The notes under the pieces are model-generated. The model made no database searches and was not told the DNA's origin. It saw only the letters and a list, made by a program, of their open reading frames with translations. Below are positions 36,891-50,900 of a stretch of DNA of 64,000 bases, piece by piece (within the stretch, counting starts at the first letter, position 1; the number at the start of each line of letters is the position of its first letter). A program made the position numbers and the translations under genes. Source of the stretch: Epiperipatus broadwayi (Eukaryota > Onychophora > Udeonychophora > Euonychophora > Peripatidae); contig JAQFVV010000031.1 of assembly GCA_028023455.1 (NCBI GenBank), forward strand, positions 1,984,001 to 2,048,000. Direction: 5' to 3'.

Positions 36891-38519
36891 CAGTGTTTCC
36901 CAATCTTTTTTGGCTCGCGTATCACTTGGTAGTACATCATGCTAAATTGTACCACTTCATAAAAATGATTGTATTTCGTGAAATTTGTTATTGCGAGTGT
37001 GTTATTTCATTTGCATTATAAATATTATAGGGTGACCATGTATGTATTCACATCTCATAATGAGACAAATTACATTGAAACATGCCTAAATGTCACGCCA
37101 GATTATAAACTCACTGAAATTATAAACTCACTATAACATATTTAAATGTATGTGTTTGTGCAAAGTTTCATATTTTTTCCAAAATAATTTATTAAAGATT
37201 ACATTATTACATTAAAGGTTATTTGGTACATATTTTGTTCAAAGTGTTTTCTCATTCCTTCATTTGGTTTTCCCGAATTTGAATCTGTTTTCTCTTTTTC
37301 GGAGCATCTTGCTATTGGTTGGGCCATGGAGAGAATAAATCTAGCATGTCCCAAGTCATGGTAAAAATAACCTCAGGGGTTATCAGGCTATCTCTTGTTC
37401 TTGTTTTCTTTATATTGTTCAGCATAAAGTTAATAGGATTAAAATTTTGATAATTAAATACTAGCTTACATCTAGTAATCCTCAATAGATGATCAAGAAT
37501 TAATGAGAGTCTAATTTCTGGGTATGATCCTTTTCTGATACATTCTTTCAAATTAAATAATTTAGATTGACTTGCCTTGATCCAACTCATTATTTATCTA
37601 CTATTATGTCATTTTTCGTTTACTAATAAATGGTTTTAATAAAAACATAAAAATATAAAAAGCCAATTAGTATATATTTTTATCATAATCAAATATTTTT
37701 ATAAAATAAATTTAATGAGATCTTTGTGCTTGTTTTGAACAATATAATTGTTTGAAATTTGGTTAAAAAGATGCGAGGTATACCCTTAAGTCTACAGCTA
37801 TGTTCAATCTGCTTCGAACTTTTTTTTTTTTTAAATATATGAAAAAAAAAAAGCTCTTCCTACTAATTCCGTACTAGTAAATGGTAATAATAATTTAAGA
37901 GCTTTCTCAGAAAGTTGTTCATATTTTTTAATGTTTAACCAAAAATTAATTAGATTGTGTCATTTGAATTCGACTTGCAAAGTTCTGTCACATGATAATT
38001 CTATTAAATTTTCTTTATCCTTTATTGATAATGATGTAGATTTTCTAAATTTTCTGCATAGAAGGGGTTTGAAATCCAATTATCATTTGTGTTTTTGGGT
38101 TTTGGAAAATATTTCATGAAAGACAATTTTAATCCTGTTAAATGTGCTATTATATTTTCTCGTATATCTTGAAACAGAGTAACCTTATTTTCAAACAAAA
38201 AAATATGTAAAGTTTCAAATACTTCCAGTTGATTGTTTTTGATACTTATATATATTAGTTTCCAAAAATCTAATTTCTTAATCATACTTTCAATTTTATC
38301 ATTAACATTAAAGATCGTTATCGACTGACTGTACATATTAACAACTTTACTGTATAATATTATTAATTAAAATAATTTTTATGAATTATAGGAAAAAACG
38401 TTTCTATATTTTTATGATTTAATTTTTTTTGTCCGCCATTATTGATTATTTTTCGTGTACCACCAACCAGCAACTCGCGTACCACCAGTGGTACACGTAC
38501 CACAGGTTGGGAAACACTG
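36891..38519 (-). mobile_element. hAT transposon, ZBED5/FAM200-like, internally decayed
   Basis: The ends are CAGTGTTTCCCAA (left) and TTGGGAAACACTG (right), a typical hAT terminal repeat. Perfect 8-bp target duplications ATTTAGAG flank it at 36883-36890 and 38520-38527. Subterminal GTACCAC-type motifs repeat at the right end (38457-38502). It is about 1.63 kb, shorter than autonomous elements. The minus strand encodes only part of a transposase. Confidence 0.88.
37931..38336 (-). pseudogene. hAT transposase fragment (ZBED5/FAM200 type)
   Basis: The 104-residue frame at 38022-38336 contains KKLDFWKLIYISIKN, ETLHIFLFENKVTLFQDI, NIIAHLTGLKLSFMKYFP and NDNWISNPF. This is the pattern found midway to late in ZBED5/FAM200-type transposases (block ending in a KYFP and a W-x-x-NPF motif). 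Downstream (37931-38021) the frame is broken by stops. The N-terminal BED finger and most of the RNase H-like catalytic core are missing. A separate minus-strand frame at 37312-37590 lies inside the element, but I cannot align it to the family. Confidence 0.6.
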
Positions 38520-38527
38520 ATTTAGAG

Positions 38528-41500
38528 TATTACCACTGATGCTAGCAACACAATGATCAAAAAATGTATCTATTTTTAGTACAATATTTTAGAAAGATTG
38601 ATATCAAATTGAAGTTGTTAAAAGTAGGAAATTTAAAAGGAAAATTTCTGACACGGTTTCAAGTTTTTGTATACAAACTCTAAAAGATTCAAAAATTGTA
38701 CATCTAAATAAATGCATAGAGTTTGGTGGCAATAACACAAATGATAATTTTGATCAACATGAGAGAAAAGGGCTGATAATGTTTTCAACAAACTAAAAGT
38801 AGAAATTTGAGTTGATAGTGATATTGAAATAATTAAATGCCCTGCACATATATACATAATAAGAATAGGAAAACTCCAAAACTTCTGAAATTTATGTAAA
38901 TGTTGAATATATAAAAAAACTACCAATACATGACCAAAAATTGAAAGGATTTTGGAGTTATCAAATTTGATGTAACACACTTTTATTATCAGAGGATAGA
39001 GCATCTAAAATTTTGATTTTTTAAAGAATTCTTTAAGTGAAATCTATTTTTATTTTAAATGTGGCCAGATCGGCAGTTTTAATATTTAGGTTTTAAAAAC
39101 TGAAAATAGAAAGAAGTCAATAATAGATGCTTTGGCCATTATAAAATTGATTGTAAATACAGAAATTAAAACATCAAAATATCATTTTATGCATAACAAT
39201 GCTGAGACAATTTTTTGGCACACATGAAAAAAATGGAACAGGAAATTAAAAAATTTCATTAGATCTATATCAAAATTTTACTAAACAATGATCCAATATT
39301 TAAAACATGAATGGCATCCATGAAAAAAAAATTTTTTTTCATTAATGAAGTTGAAAAAAAAAATCTGAATGACAAGACATTGAAAAATCTATTGAATATT
39401 TGAAAAATAACAATGTTCATATAAATGATACATTTTAATTCAAGTTAAATATTTGATTTCTAAAACATTATGGAAATTGAACTAAATTCTTGAGTCTGAA
39501 ACATAACTGCAGCTTCAGGAAGTAGGTAAGTATATTCTATAAAATGAAATAAAATTTCTTGAGTAATACATTGTCTTGTATATATTATTTCAATACCTGG
39601 CCATAATGAGAATGTAAGAATGTTTTTTTAATGGAAATTCAATGGTCAGAGAAAACAAATTATCTTTCTACTATAGTAGAAACTGTTCTGCAGTGCTAAA
39701 AGATTATAAATTTCTAGTGTTGAGAAAAGCACATTTTAATTAAATAATAAGGGTTTATTGAAAAAAGTAAAATCAAGTCAAAAGTTTGAAAGAAAACAAT
39801 ATATATGTATTTTGAAAAATATAATAAATTTATAGTAAAATCCATTTGTTTTTTAAAAAATGTCATTTATACAATATTTTTAATTTGTAATATTTGTACA
39901 AGTCCCTATTTGTATTTATAATTTATTTCTTGGTTTAAAATTGAAGTTTATAATAAATATGATTTTATCGGACATACCAATTATGAATCTTAGATTGCTT
40001 AAGCTATTACTCATTTTACATAATGGATTGCATAAGTTCGGAAAAAGAGAGTGAGCAACAGATGGAAACACTCCCACGTGATTTTTATCTTAACTGAAAA
40101 TATCTTTAAAATTATTATTTTTTAAAAAATAATTTTTTTTTTTTTTTTCTTTGGGTACCCTCTGGGCTGGAGGTGGGGTATACAGACCTCACTCTAGTTC
40201 TGGTTTTGATATTCACAAATCTGGTAACGCAATACAGGGCAAAAGTTAAAAATGTAATAATTTGTGACCTAATAAAAGATTATTGGTAATTATTTCGCTA
40301 TTTAATAAGAGATTATAATTGTCAGATAAGCGCATGCTAGAAATGTGACACTTGTAAAATAAACTGACATGGTATGATGTATATAGGGAAAAAACAGTAT
40401 AGGTCATAAAAATATGTCCTGAAATTAAACGCTCATGTTTTTATAATTTTCTATTTTTAATAATTTAATCTAAGTAGTCAATTTTCACTAATTATTTTTA
40501 TTATGTTAATATATTTTAAGATTAATTAGGTACTTACTCAAATAAACAAGTTTTTCTTTTAAGTAATTACATACATATTAATGAATAATAATTGTTAATT
40601 AGTTTAAGATAAAAATCACATTTTTTTACACGATTTTTCAAGTTTTCTCAGATAGGAGGTCAAAAGCCAAGAAAAACAAATTTATTTAATATATATATGC
40701 AATTTATTTTACATACAGTATATATATTTAATCTGATCGAATAAAGGACTTCCTAAATTTTATAGGAGAGCTGTAAATTTTGAGATGCTAAATTAAAATG
40801 TGTTAAATAACAAGCTATTAAATATTAGTATTTGGTTGTATCATTTCTATTGCCTATTATCCCATCTTTGGATAGATAAGATTCAACATACATACATTTT
40901 CAAAAGAATTTTGGAGAGAAGATTCTATATTGAAAAGAATAATGCAAGAAATTGCAAGTTATCATAGTAGCTGTTGATTGGAGAGCACTGACTCAGTATT
41001 TAATAAGGTACTTTATATAAAGGCCTTGTATGGTTTTGAATTACAAAATCTCATTTGGTGACATTTTACAATTAAACAAATGTGGTATTTTTTAAATACT
41101 AACTGCAAAAAAAAAAAAGAAGAAAAAACTTGTCTTTAAAAATATAATAACTGGAATGTGAAATTCCACACATTGTATGGCATACAATAAATATTTAGAC
41201 ATTACTAATACTTGGAAAGAGCAAAATTGCTGAGACATTAAGATTTGATAAAGAGACATTGAAATTTTATTAAAAACTGTATGCTTAATATTTTGTAGAT
41301 CTCTATCAGTAAGAGTTAAATTTCAGAAAACTGTTGATATTTCTGTCTATGATTCAGTGACAAAAGTTAGCTTTCAATAAATATTTCTTTGCAAGTTCTT
41401 TCCAGTACAATAGAAGGATGATAAAAAAAATGGCTAGGGCTATTGCAAGGGATCTTCATTCCATCAATAGAAAATATTCTTGTGTCCCATTATAAAAAAA

Positions 41501-44500
41501 ATGGAACATCTAATTTACATACTGTGCCTGATTTACATATTGGTCTTCATCACTATACATACATATTTTTAATGGCACAGTTCTATTCAGCAATATGATT
41601 CTGGTAGCAATCTGCCAAAACTTGGCTCAGTGCTTTTAAGGCTTTCTTATTAGTTTTATTTTAAATTTTCCATATTAACAGTACAAGTTTGATAGAATTA
41701 TATAAGAAGTTAAATAATTCTAAATTTGTAATAGCTCTTATAGTATTTAGTGATGTTATATCAGATCTATCTTCAATTTTCATGTGTTTAGAAGAAGGAG
41801 CTAACACTACTTTAAGCATATCACCTAGCATGAGATAAGGTGAAAAGGTAAGAACTCAGACCTAGATAGTTCTGTGCAATGAAATAATAAAACTTTATTC
41901 AGTTCTCAGATTATCTTTTTAAACATACCATACATCCACATAAATTAAAGATTTTTAGACAAAACTCAAACAAGGATTGCATTTAATATAAAATCAATAC
42001 CAAATGCCATTTCTCTTTTAGAATTAATAATATTAAGTCCACATGTAAAAAATTCAAAAAAGTGTTTTGGATAAAGAATTAACCATATTTAATCACTATA
42101 ATGATTTTAAGTTTGTTGTGTGAAAAAAGCTCCAGGCATCCATGTCTTTTGCATTCCAGAAGGAGCTGTTCAGAGATCTTTCAGCATCGAATGAATATTG
42201 AGTGAATATAATGCTAAGATAGGTTTGGATTTTAATCAATTCTATAAATGCTAATTGAAAAAATCATTTACAAGTTGAATATTTGGAGATATATATAAAC
42301 CAATTAATTAGATGATAAATTAAGAAATATGGATTGAATGTACGATAAATGAAGAAATGTCAAAAATTGCCAAAAATTTTAAAACTATCAGACTTTTATA
42401 TATATAAATATGATTGCTAAATAATATATTCATATGTTTTTAAATCACAAATAATATTTATTAAAAAGAGATAATACTTTTGTGTGTAATTATTAGAAAT
42501 TTTATACTACAATCAGAAAGCATGATATATGTTAAATTATCATACTCTTTAACTTCTTTATAACAACAAAATATATATTGTTTCTGACATACATTCATAC
42601 ATTATCATTATTAAGTATATTTGCAATTTCTTTTTTTTTTTTTATAGTAGGAGAGAAATTGCTTTATTTGATAAAAGCTGCAAAAAAAAACAAAACAGTT
42701 TTTTGTTTAGATGTTATTAGTATCTAAAAAATCCAAGATTCAGTATTTTGTAAATACTACTTTTATTTTATCAGGAAATAAATCTACATCTTATGCTCAA
42801 AGTTCACTGAGACAACTGCTCAGGGCTCTAAATTATATCATCCCTATTGAGATTATTTGCATCTATTGTATAGTTGAATTTTAGCTCATCATAAACTGTA
42901 ATCTGTAGATGACACATACTTCAGTCAAATGCACAGTACGAGAAAACAATTTATTAAATAAAATTAAAAAAACCCTAAAAATAATTAAATTCTTTTAATT
43001 TATTAGAAACATTTTCTAGGACTTATGGAAAATCAATATCATTGGAGAGATTATAACTACATACACAATCAACACACCCATATGTATGTGTAAATGTACT
43101 TGAGAATAATAATGGATGATAATGATTTAAAAAAAAGAACCGCATGTTGTTTTGTGTTTTTGCCAGGTGAGCTTTTAATTAGGACAGCATTACAATGAAA
43201 AATAAATAAACGATGAATAAATCAATAAATTTTGGCATTCAGCAGAATATAGAAGTATCTAAATAAAGTGAAGTTTTTAAAAAGTAGTTATTACTATTGT
43301 TGAAATTGAAACTAGTTATAGTTTAATATTGAATTTAAAAAATCTTGCACTTTTCAACAAAAAAACTTTTATTATTGATTACAGTTTCGACTATACCATG
43401 CAGTCTTCATCAGATCTTATTCTCTTCTTTTAACCTTCTCTATCCTCCATTTTAATTAGTGCATTTTTTTGTGCAGAGTGAAAATTATGACTATTATTTT
43501 ATTGGTTAAAAAACCCCCGATAAAGACGCAATTCTATTTCTCACATCATGCTTTAATTGCACCTATATATTAGTTATAGATATAAATGCATAGAAAATAA
43601 CAATATTTTGTTTATAATAAAAATATTATTGTATTTGAATATTTTATATTAAACATTGTTAAAAACAAATGAAACAAATATATATTTTCAGTAAACTGAT
43701 AACCAAACTATATTATATTGCAATATTATATATATATGTGAAAAAGTATTTCCTCTGCATGTTAAAATAAAGTCAAACCAAATATTTAATTGTGATTATG
43801 ATGATGATCTTACTTTTGTTCATGTTGTACCAAGTTTAATATATAAACTATAAAAAAATAGTAAACATATAATTTCCATATGTGTGTCAACTTTAAATGT
43901 GCCTCTTAGCAACTATACAGAATCATTATTATATATAATACAAATCTTAATCTCAGGATATCATCCATACAATTTTTAAAGAAAATTATACAGAATCTAC
44001 ACATACCTAATTCCATTCTTGTCCAGTGCTTCATGGATAGCAAAAGATTTTACAAAATATGTGTACAAAGGTTTAAAATAGCAAATACTTAATATAGTAT
44101 TTAAATAAATTAATTATAGTTTAAAAATAGTAATTAATAATTTTATTAATTAATTAGTAATGATATTAAAAAAGACAGGTTTAAAACAACTTCTCATATG
44201 ATATAGAAGAGTATAGCCAGACTCCAATTAATTATAAGTATGATATATATTAAATTATGAAATAGATAAAAAAAATATTGATTATTATTTAAGAGTTTAG
44301 ATTTACATTTATCATCTAATTAAAAAGCGGAAATAACTATCTCCCACTGAATAATGTAATGTTAAAATCCACAAAATGACAGATATCATTCTATGTTTAG
44401 GTTTTATTGTTATATAACTTTGGTTTTTGACTCGGTTTTTAAATTATAGGGTGAATTTTCTATTATTTTAATTTATGTACAGACTAGTATTATTCCGTCT

Positions 44501-46047
44501 TTTCATGGTTTTTGACTTCACAGAACTTAATGGGAAGTAGTTATTTCCGATTTTCAAGATATTTAAAATAGTTATGATTATTTATTATTACACTTGTCAT
44601 CTAATATAAAATAATTTCGATAATAAATACAGTAATAAACTGTTATATAGAGAGCATTTAATTTTAATTAATTTCTGTGTTTTTACCCAGTTACATTTTT
44701 CTAAATATAAATTAATAACTTTTTATAAACATAAATGAAATTTTATATAATAAATAAACTTAGTTTGTTTTTTGCCACTGCAATTCTGTTTAACTTTTTT
44801 TTCTTGAGACCTTGATAATTTGACAAGCAATTCCTTTAGATTATAATATAAAAACTGATGCCATTAATATTTTGCTTTCTTCAATAAATGTGAAGCTCTT
44901 TCCTGAAATTCTTGGAATCATATTTTTATCAAAGTTCTTCTATTTTAGCATTGGTCAGTTAATGTCATATTTAAATTAGAAAATTATTTCAAATTATATA
45001 TCTGGTTGCACAAATTATGATGACGTAACATTTTCTCTTAAGATTTTTCTGTACCAAATAATCAACTGAATTTTCTTTTTAAAATAATTTGAATACTCTT
45101 TTCAAGATAAATAATGAAATTGATCTTTTTTTAAATATAAAATTTAAATATTTTTTCCACAGTAATAATAAATCTTCTCCTATGAAATAAGCAAACAGAC
45201 TTTTTTTTTACATTTCCTTAATGCAGAATTAATATTTTAAACAATATATATATATACACTACTGAGTTCCCTTTTGTCAACATCAGATTTGTTTCATCTT
45301 TGCTGTATACATATGTGAATAAGTTTCATATATAGATAGTTTTATAATAAATATCTCTGTTAAATGAAATGGATCATTGCTGAAAATCTTCAATTCACAT
45401 GGCATACTACTGTGTTTTATTTTCATGGATGATAAGTGGAATCTGGCAATACATAAACACAACCAGCATTGTTAGCATATATCTCTGTGCAACCACAAAC
45501 TTCAGCTCATATGGAGTCCTGCTTTGTGAGCTTCTGAATTAACATATGCTTCAGTATTTATAATTATATACTAAAAATTGTAAACGTAAATAAACAAGAG
45601 AATTAAAGTGTTATGTATTTTCATTTTTTAATTAATAAAAAACAATGATAATTTTATTGTTTTTTAATATTCATAAAACAAAATCAATTTACATAGTTTG
45701 AATAGGGATAAAAATAATTTAAATTTTTTTAAAATAGAATTTGATGCAAACTATATTTAAATCAGTTTTGTAATTTACATGTATATCGAAACAATATCTT
45801 TTGATTCATTTCTACAAAATAGTTTTTTTTTCTTTTATAACAGTTAAAAATTAAGATTAATTTTTGACAGAATTAGAAATAAATATTTTAGCAATATATA
45901 ATTTATATTTATTTTAAATTTTTTTTTATTTTAAAATATTATTTGGTTCTTTAAATTTTAGTCATCATAGACCAGTATTTTAATATTTATTTATGTAACT
46001 TATGTAAGTTAAAATCATATGCACTGTAACGGGCACATACGCCCTTA
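38528..46047. other. A+T-rich non-coding sequence
   Basis: 7.5 kb without a supported gene. A 123-residue minus-strand frame at 38633-39004 has no recognisable domain. A small GC-richer patch at 40151-40235 (gggtaccctctgggctgg) is unexplained. A PLE-tail relic lies at 43330-43570. Confidence 0.55.
43330..43570 (-). mobile_element. Relic of a Penelope-like element 3' end
   Basis: On the minus strand, ctgatgaagact...agtcgaaac (43384-43415) forms a short hairpin followed by GAAA. A similar hairpin-plus-CGAAA lies after the endonuclease frame of the 61-kb PLE, and signatures of this kind are, from general familiarity, common in PLE tails. Upstream (to about 43570) pieces such as RNRIASLSGVF could be coding remnant. 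Support is limited. Confidence 0.35.
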
Positions 46048-47979
46048 CATTATTTTTTCTAAAAATTAAACATAAAAAATAAAAGTTCACAAATAAAAAC
46101 TTTTTTTTTAAGAATTAAAAATTGAAAGTTAAAAATCATCTAAACTCTAATATATAAAATCGCACAGATGAAAAATTATTAGAAGAAAACTTTATTTAAA
46201 AAAAAAGTTTTAAAACTAAATTTTCAACAAAAACTTAAAAAGATTTAGAGATAAAAATATATCGTTAAGCTTGTACAATAAATTAATTAATGCTATTGTA
46301 AAATGGAAATGATTATTTTAATTAGTTAAAAGTAAGCTAGCCCTTGGGTATTTCAAAATATATAGGTAAAGGTCAGATAGGAGAAAAACAATAGAAACTA
46401 ATAGCCAATAAAAGAAATCCCTCAGGAAATGGACCTCAATGAAAAGATCATCATCATCATGACATAATGTCCACTGGATCCAAAAGTTTACAATAAAAGG
46501 AAAAGTTTGGAAATAAAAAAATTAATTAGAGAAGATAGAGATGTGAAAGCAGAGGTGTGCTAGAGTTGAAGGAGAAGGGATTGGAAAGACGCACTCTTCA
46601 ATCCCTTCAGTTTTGCCATAAAAAAGAGAGAAAGAAAGAGAAATGACCAATCATTTTTTTATATTGCAGATCACAGGACATCAGGGCCTGGAAAAATACC
46701 ATCTACCATAAAGGACCAATGGCTAACTGGATACCAATCTCTTCAGGACGGCATGGGAATTCATGTTCAAAATTACAAGCAACCACAAAATATGGACCTT
46801 TTAAAACCATAAGAACTTTAGATAATTCATGAACATTAAGTATAAAAACTTTCCCAGTATTTAAATTATAGCAATAGTATTTCCTATCTGACCAAACTAA
46901 ATTATTTATTAATTATTTTTATTGAATGTATTATTTGTTTGTTAAATCATTTCCATTAATTTATTTTCCGTTCTTCTAAGTTTTTGTTATGATTTTTTTT
47001 TTTATTAAACAACTTTTAAAAAAAATGTTAAATTTAAGTCAGGCATAAATGGCTGCATAGATTCATAAAGTTATGTTAGTTTAAGGGAGGGTAAATCTTA
47101 GGTTATTTGTTTCATGGTTAAATTGCATCAATGGATTGGATATATCTGTGTAATTAGTAAATGTAGTATGAGGTCCACTACGTGCAGGATCACTTTATAT
47201 GCCACACTCAGGTGAAATAAGCCTTTCTTATTGACCAACAGAGACAGACAGTATTCCCTGCTCCTTGGATCATCCCTTTTTAGCCTATGGAATGGGATAG
47301 TAAGACGGAAAATGCAGTCCCTTCCTATGGAGTTTTTTTTATTGCTCTTCTCATCAGACAGATGTAGTATTCCTGTTCTGGACAAGAGTCAATGTCTTCT
47401 ATAACCATGCTGTTCAGATGTACATTCCTGACAGTATGGTATTTGTGCTGTCGTATTCATGCTGCATTGAATACATCGATGTATCAGATGGATTGACGTT
47501 GGTTTGACTGCAAACTTTTGGCCTAAGGTTAAGTAAGGGATAGAATTTTTTTTCAAATGCAATCTATGTAGTCTATTCATACTCAACACTCTAATAAATA
47601 TTAAATTCATCTGTGCAAATTTCAAAATAAAATAAAAACAGTTAAATTGTGAATTAAAATCTAAGGTAAAGTTTTAATGTTTTATAAAAAATAAAAAAAT
47701 TAAAGTAAACATACTAAAATAATTTTAAATTTATATATGTTTAATAAATGTTTGTGTGTGTTATTACTGGCAGTGGCTTCTTTTATTTTATTTTTTTAAT
47801 TGAAATATTATTAGATAGGAATTTATATTTTATAAATCTCTGCGTCTCACTGAGCTAGCGACATTGGGCTGACGGTCGGAATAAAATATATATAAAAATT
47901 TTTTTTCTTAACTTACATATCTGCCTACTATATAAATTTTCCAGGTTCAAATGCCTGGTGGCACCCTGTACAGCAGATA
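46048..47979 (-). mobile_element. Repeat family R1, copy C
   Basis: 1.93 kb, inverted relative to copy A. It starts CATTATTTT and ends GTACAGCAGATA. Shared blocks with copy A include gagctagcgacattgggc (47852-47870), ttactggcagtggcttctttta (47763-47784) and gtacagcagata. The flanking 5-mers (cctta and tggta) are not identical, so the target duplication is lost or the true ends differ. Short frames here do not preserve the peptide shared by copies A and B. Confidence 0.7.
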
Positions 47980-50900
47980 TGGTAAGACTAACATATCCGA
48001 CCATTATAGCACATATACCATCAAAGGTAAATCCATTGATCTTGAATTAATATTCCCAAAATTAAATAATATAGAACAATTTTAAAATATTGTGTTTATC
48101 ATTTTGATATACAAGTACTTTTATATCTAAAAAAAAAAATCCACAACAGTCAATGTATTATATATTATTATAATTATAAGATAATTGTCTATTTAAAAAA
48201 TAGAGAATAAGACAGCCATAGTTTTTAAAATAGTTTATAAACTTTTCTACTGATATAAAAATATCTTCTGAATATTGTTTCACATTTAATTCAGTGTAAA
48301 TAATTATTGAAGAATGATGATTTTAGTTTTGTTTTTGTTTTGTATTGCTTTTAGTTTTTGTTTTATATGTTAATTAATTACAGTATTCTTAATTTTTAAA
48401 TATATTAGTTTATTTTGAATTAATTATTGTAAATATTAATTTTTCTGAATACTTAATATAATTCATTTTTAATGTTTGTATTTTCTGTTTGTAATAGAAT
48501 ATACAGTAGCACTTCACTATAATAGCAGTTTAAGGATCAGACTCTGGTATTAAAAAAAATTCACTATTAAGTAAATTAGGTTTGTTTGTTTTTTTGATGA
48601 TTTTTTTTATATATATTTAATGGTCTATTTATAGCTATTTGCAGTTGGAACATTAAAGATTAATTCTGTTTAAAAACTTTTTTTTTTTAATCATAAGCAT
48701 TACTTCACTTTTAAAATTAACCAGTTATACTACGATTGCTATACACATATTGACATTTGACAGCATTACTGCATATTTCTGAAAAATGCAAACATCACTG
48801 TTATAGCAAAAAGCTGTTAAGTTGGGAGTTATTATTAACATAAGTACTGTTTAGAATTGTGTCCTTTTATTTTACATATGAAATAATTGTGGAATGGAAA
48901 TGAATAAATATAAAAAGCTAGAAAAAAAATTAAATGTTATATGAAATCATTTTCTGAAAAATATTATTTTTAAAATGTAAGAATTTTTAAAGTACATATG
49001 TAAAGTTTTCTTTGTAAAAGAACTTTGATAACAAAGGCAGTGGTAGATTCATTCAACTAATTTATACAGCATTTAATTACAATTTATTCAAAATTATATC
49101 CAGAGTTGCTTTGGAAATTATAAGTTTGACATCAGCTAACAAAGTTTTTAAGTAACCATTAAAATACATTTTGGCATATTACTGATTCAAAACTGTTCCA
49201 ATAAAAACCCAAACAGTTTGATGATTAGAAAATAACCAATATTATAGAAATGAAAATCAAAAAGTTGAACTGCTATAAACTACAAAATGTGTATATAAAA
49301 ATCAAGGTTAGAAGAAGGGATATATATTTTTTAATCAACTTTTATGCTTATTTAAACATTTATATTTACTTTCATAATATTAAAATGTCTCAAACATTTT
49401 TTAAAACTTTTTAATATTCTTAGAAGTTTTATATGCATATCATATAAGCAAGTAATGGTAAATTACCAATAACGATTGTCAATTATTAAGCTTGATCGAC
49501 TTATTTTGTAATCTACTTACATACACATACATACCTTTAGATAAATAACTTACATTATTAAGAAAAATATTTAAAAAAAACACAATTATGCTACTTTCAT
49601 ATACAACTAACTTTTTATGCCTGTAAAATAATAATATTAACCACAAATAATAATAAAAGTCTTAATATAGACAATTTAAATTATATTATGAGACTATAAG
49701 TCTGCTTTCTCATCAGAAGATTGGATAATCAAATCTAAAATTGAGTTTATTTCTGCAATGTTTTTTTATTACTAGTATAAATTATATCCTTCCATTTTTT
49801 AAAAATATTTATTTAAAAAATATAATGCGTTTTTTTTTTTTAAAAAAAAAAAAAAAAACTAGAAAAAAAATTATTTGCGATAAGACATGTTTAGCATAGC
49901 TGGTCGTTTAAAAATCATTATTATTATTAATTCAAATTAATTATATTGATTTCATCTTCAAAAATGTGCCTAAATGCCATACACTTTTAAAACTATTTTT
50001 ACAAACTTCAATTTACATATTTCAGATCTATTCAGTTTTACAAATATTTTTAACGATTTTATAAATTTTTTTATTTTAATGATGGATACTTTTTGATATT
50101 CTATGAACTGGGTCTTTATTTTACAAACAATGAGGGGTGCATAAGTCATTACTATGACCTTCAAAATCTTCTACAATTATTTTAAGAGCAAAAGAAAAAT
50201 TAGCTGCCAAGTGTCCTAATAAATAACGTCACTCATGAATACTTGTGCTAACTTTTGATTCGCATAAATGTTTGTAGTAAATATGACATTTCTATGTTTG
50301 TATTTTTGTTTTTAATTTATTTGTCAGTGGTTTTTTTTATATGAATATTTATGCTTTGTTCCACAATGGCTCTTTATATAATGTGATTCTATAAGCATTT
50401 CCATTTAGTGGATATAATGGCGAAACCTTTCAAAGATGTTTAGCAGGTTTATTACATAACACAGTTTGGATTCTCTTCCTGATCTTATTTCTGTGGATAA
50501 TTCATTAAAAAGCACCAATTTAGAAATGTAACTATTATTTTTTTTTTTAAGATATCCTAAGTAATAGGACATGCTATATATTGCTTACATTGTTCTTATA
50601 TCTCAGATGAAAGTTGCTCAGAAATTTCTTTGATGGATGACTTCTTTTTTTTTACCTGAAGTTGCACACAACATTATTATTTTAAATATTATTTGATAGT
50701 TGTAGTAAAATATAAGGATGACATCAACTTGAGAATATGAGTCAATTTAAGTATCTTTGCAGCTCTTTAAATAGAAGAATAGGTTTAGACATTGAGCAGC
50801 AACACAAAATTAAAAGATAAAGTATTTCATCATAATAATTTAATTACTAAAACTAAATTACTTGTATATAGAGGTATTATTGTATATAATAATATAAATA

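Noticed and set aside
38633-39004. 123-residue minus-strand frame that looked like a membrane protein
   Set aside because: No start context, no recognised family, and composition equal to surrounding A+T-rich DNA.
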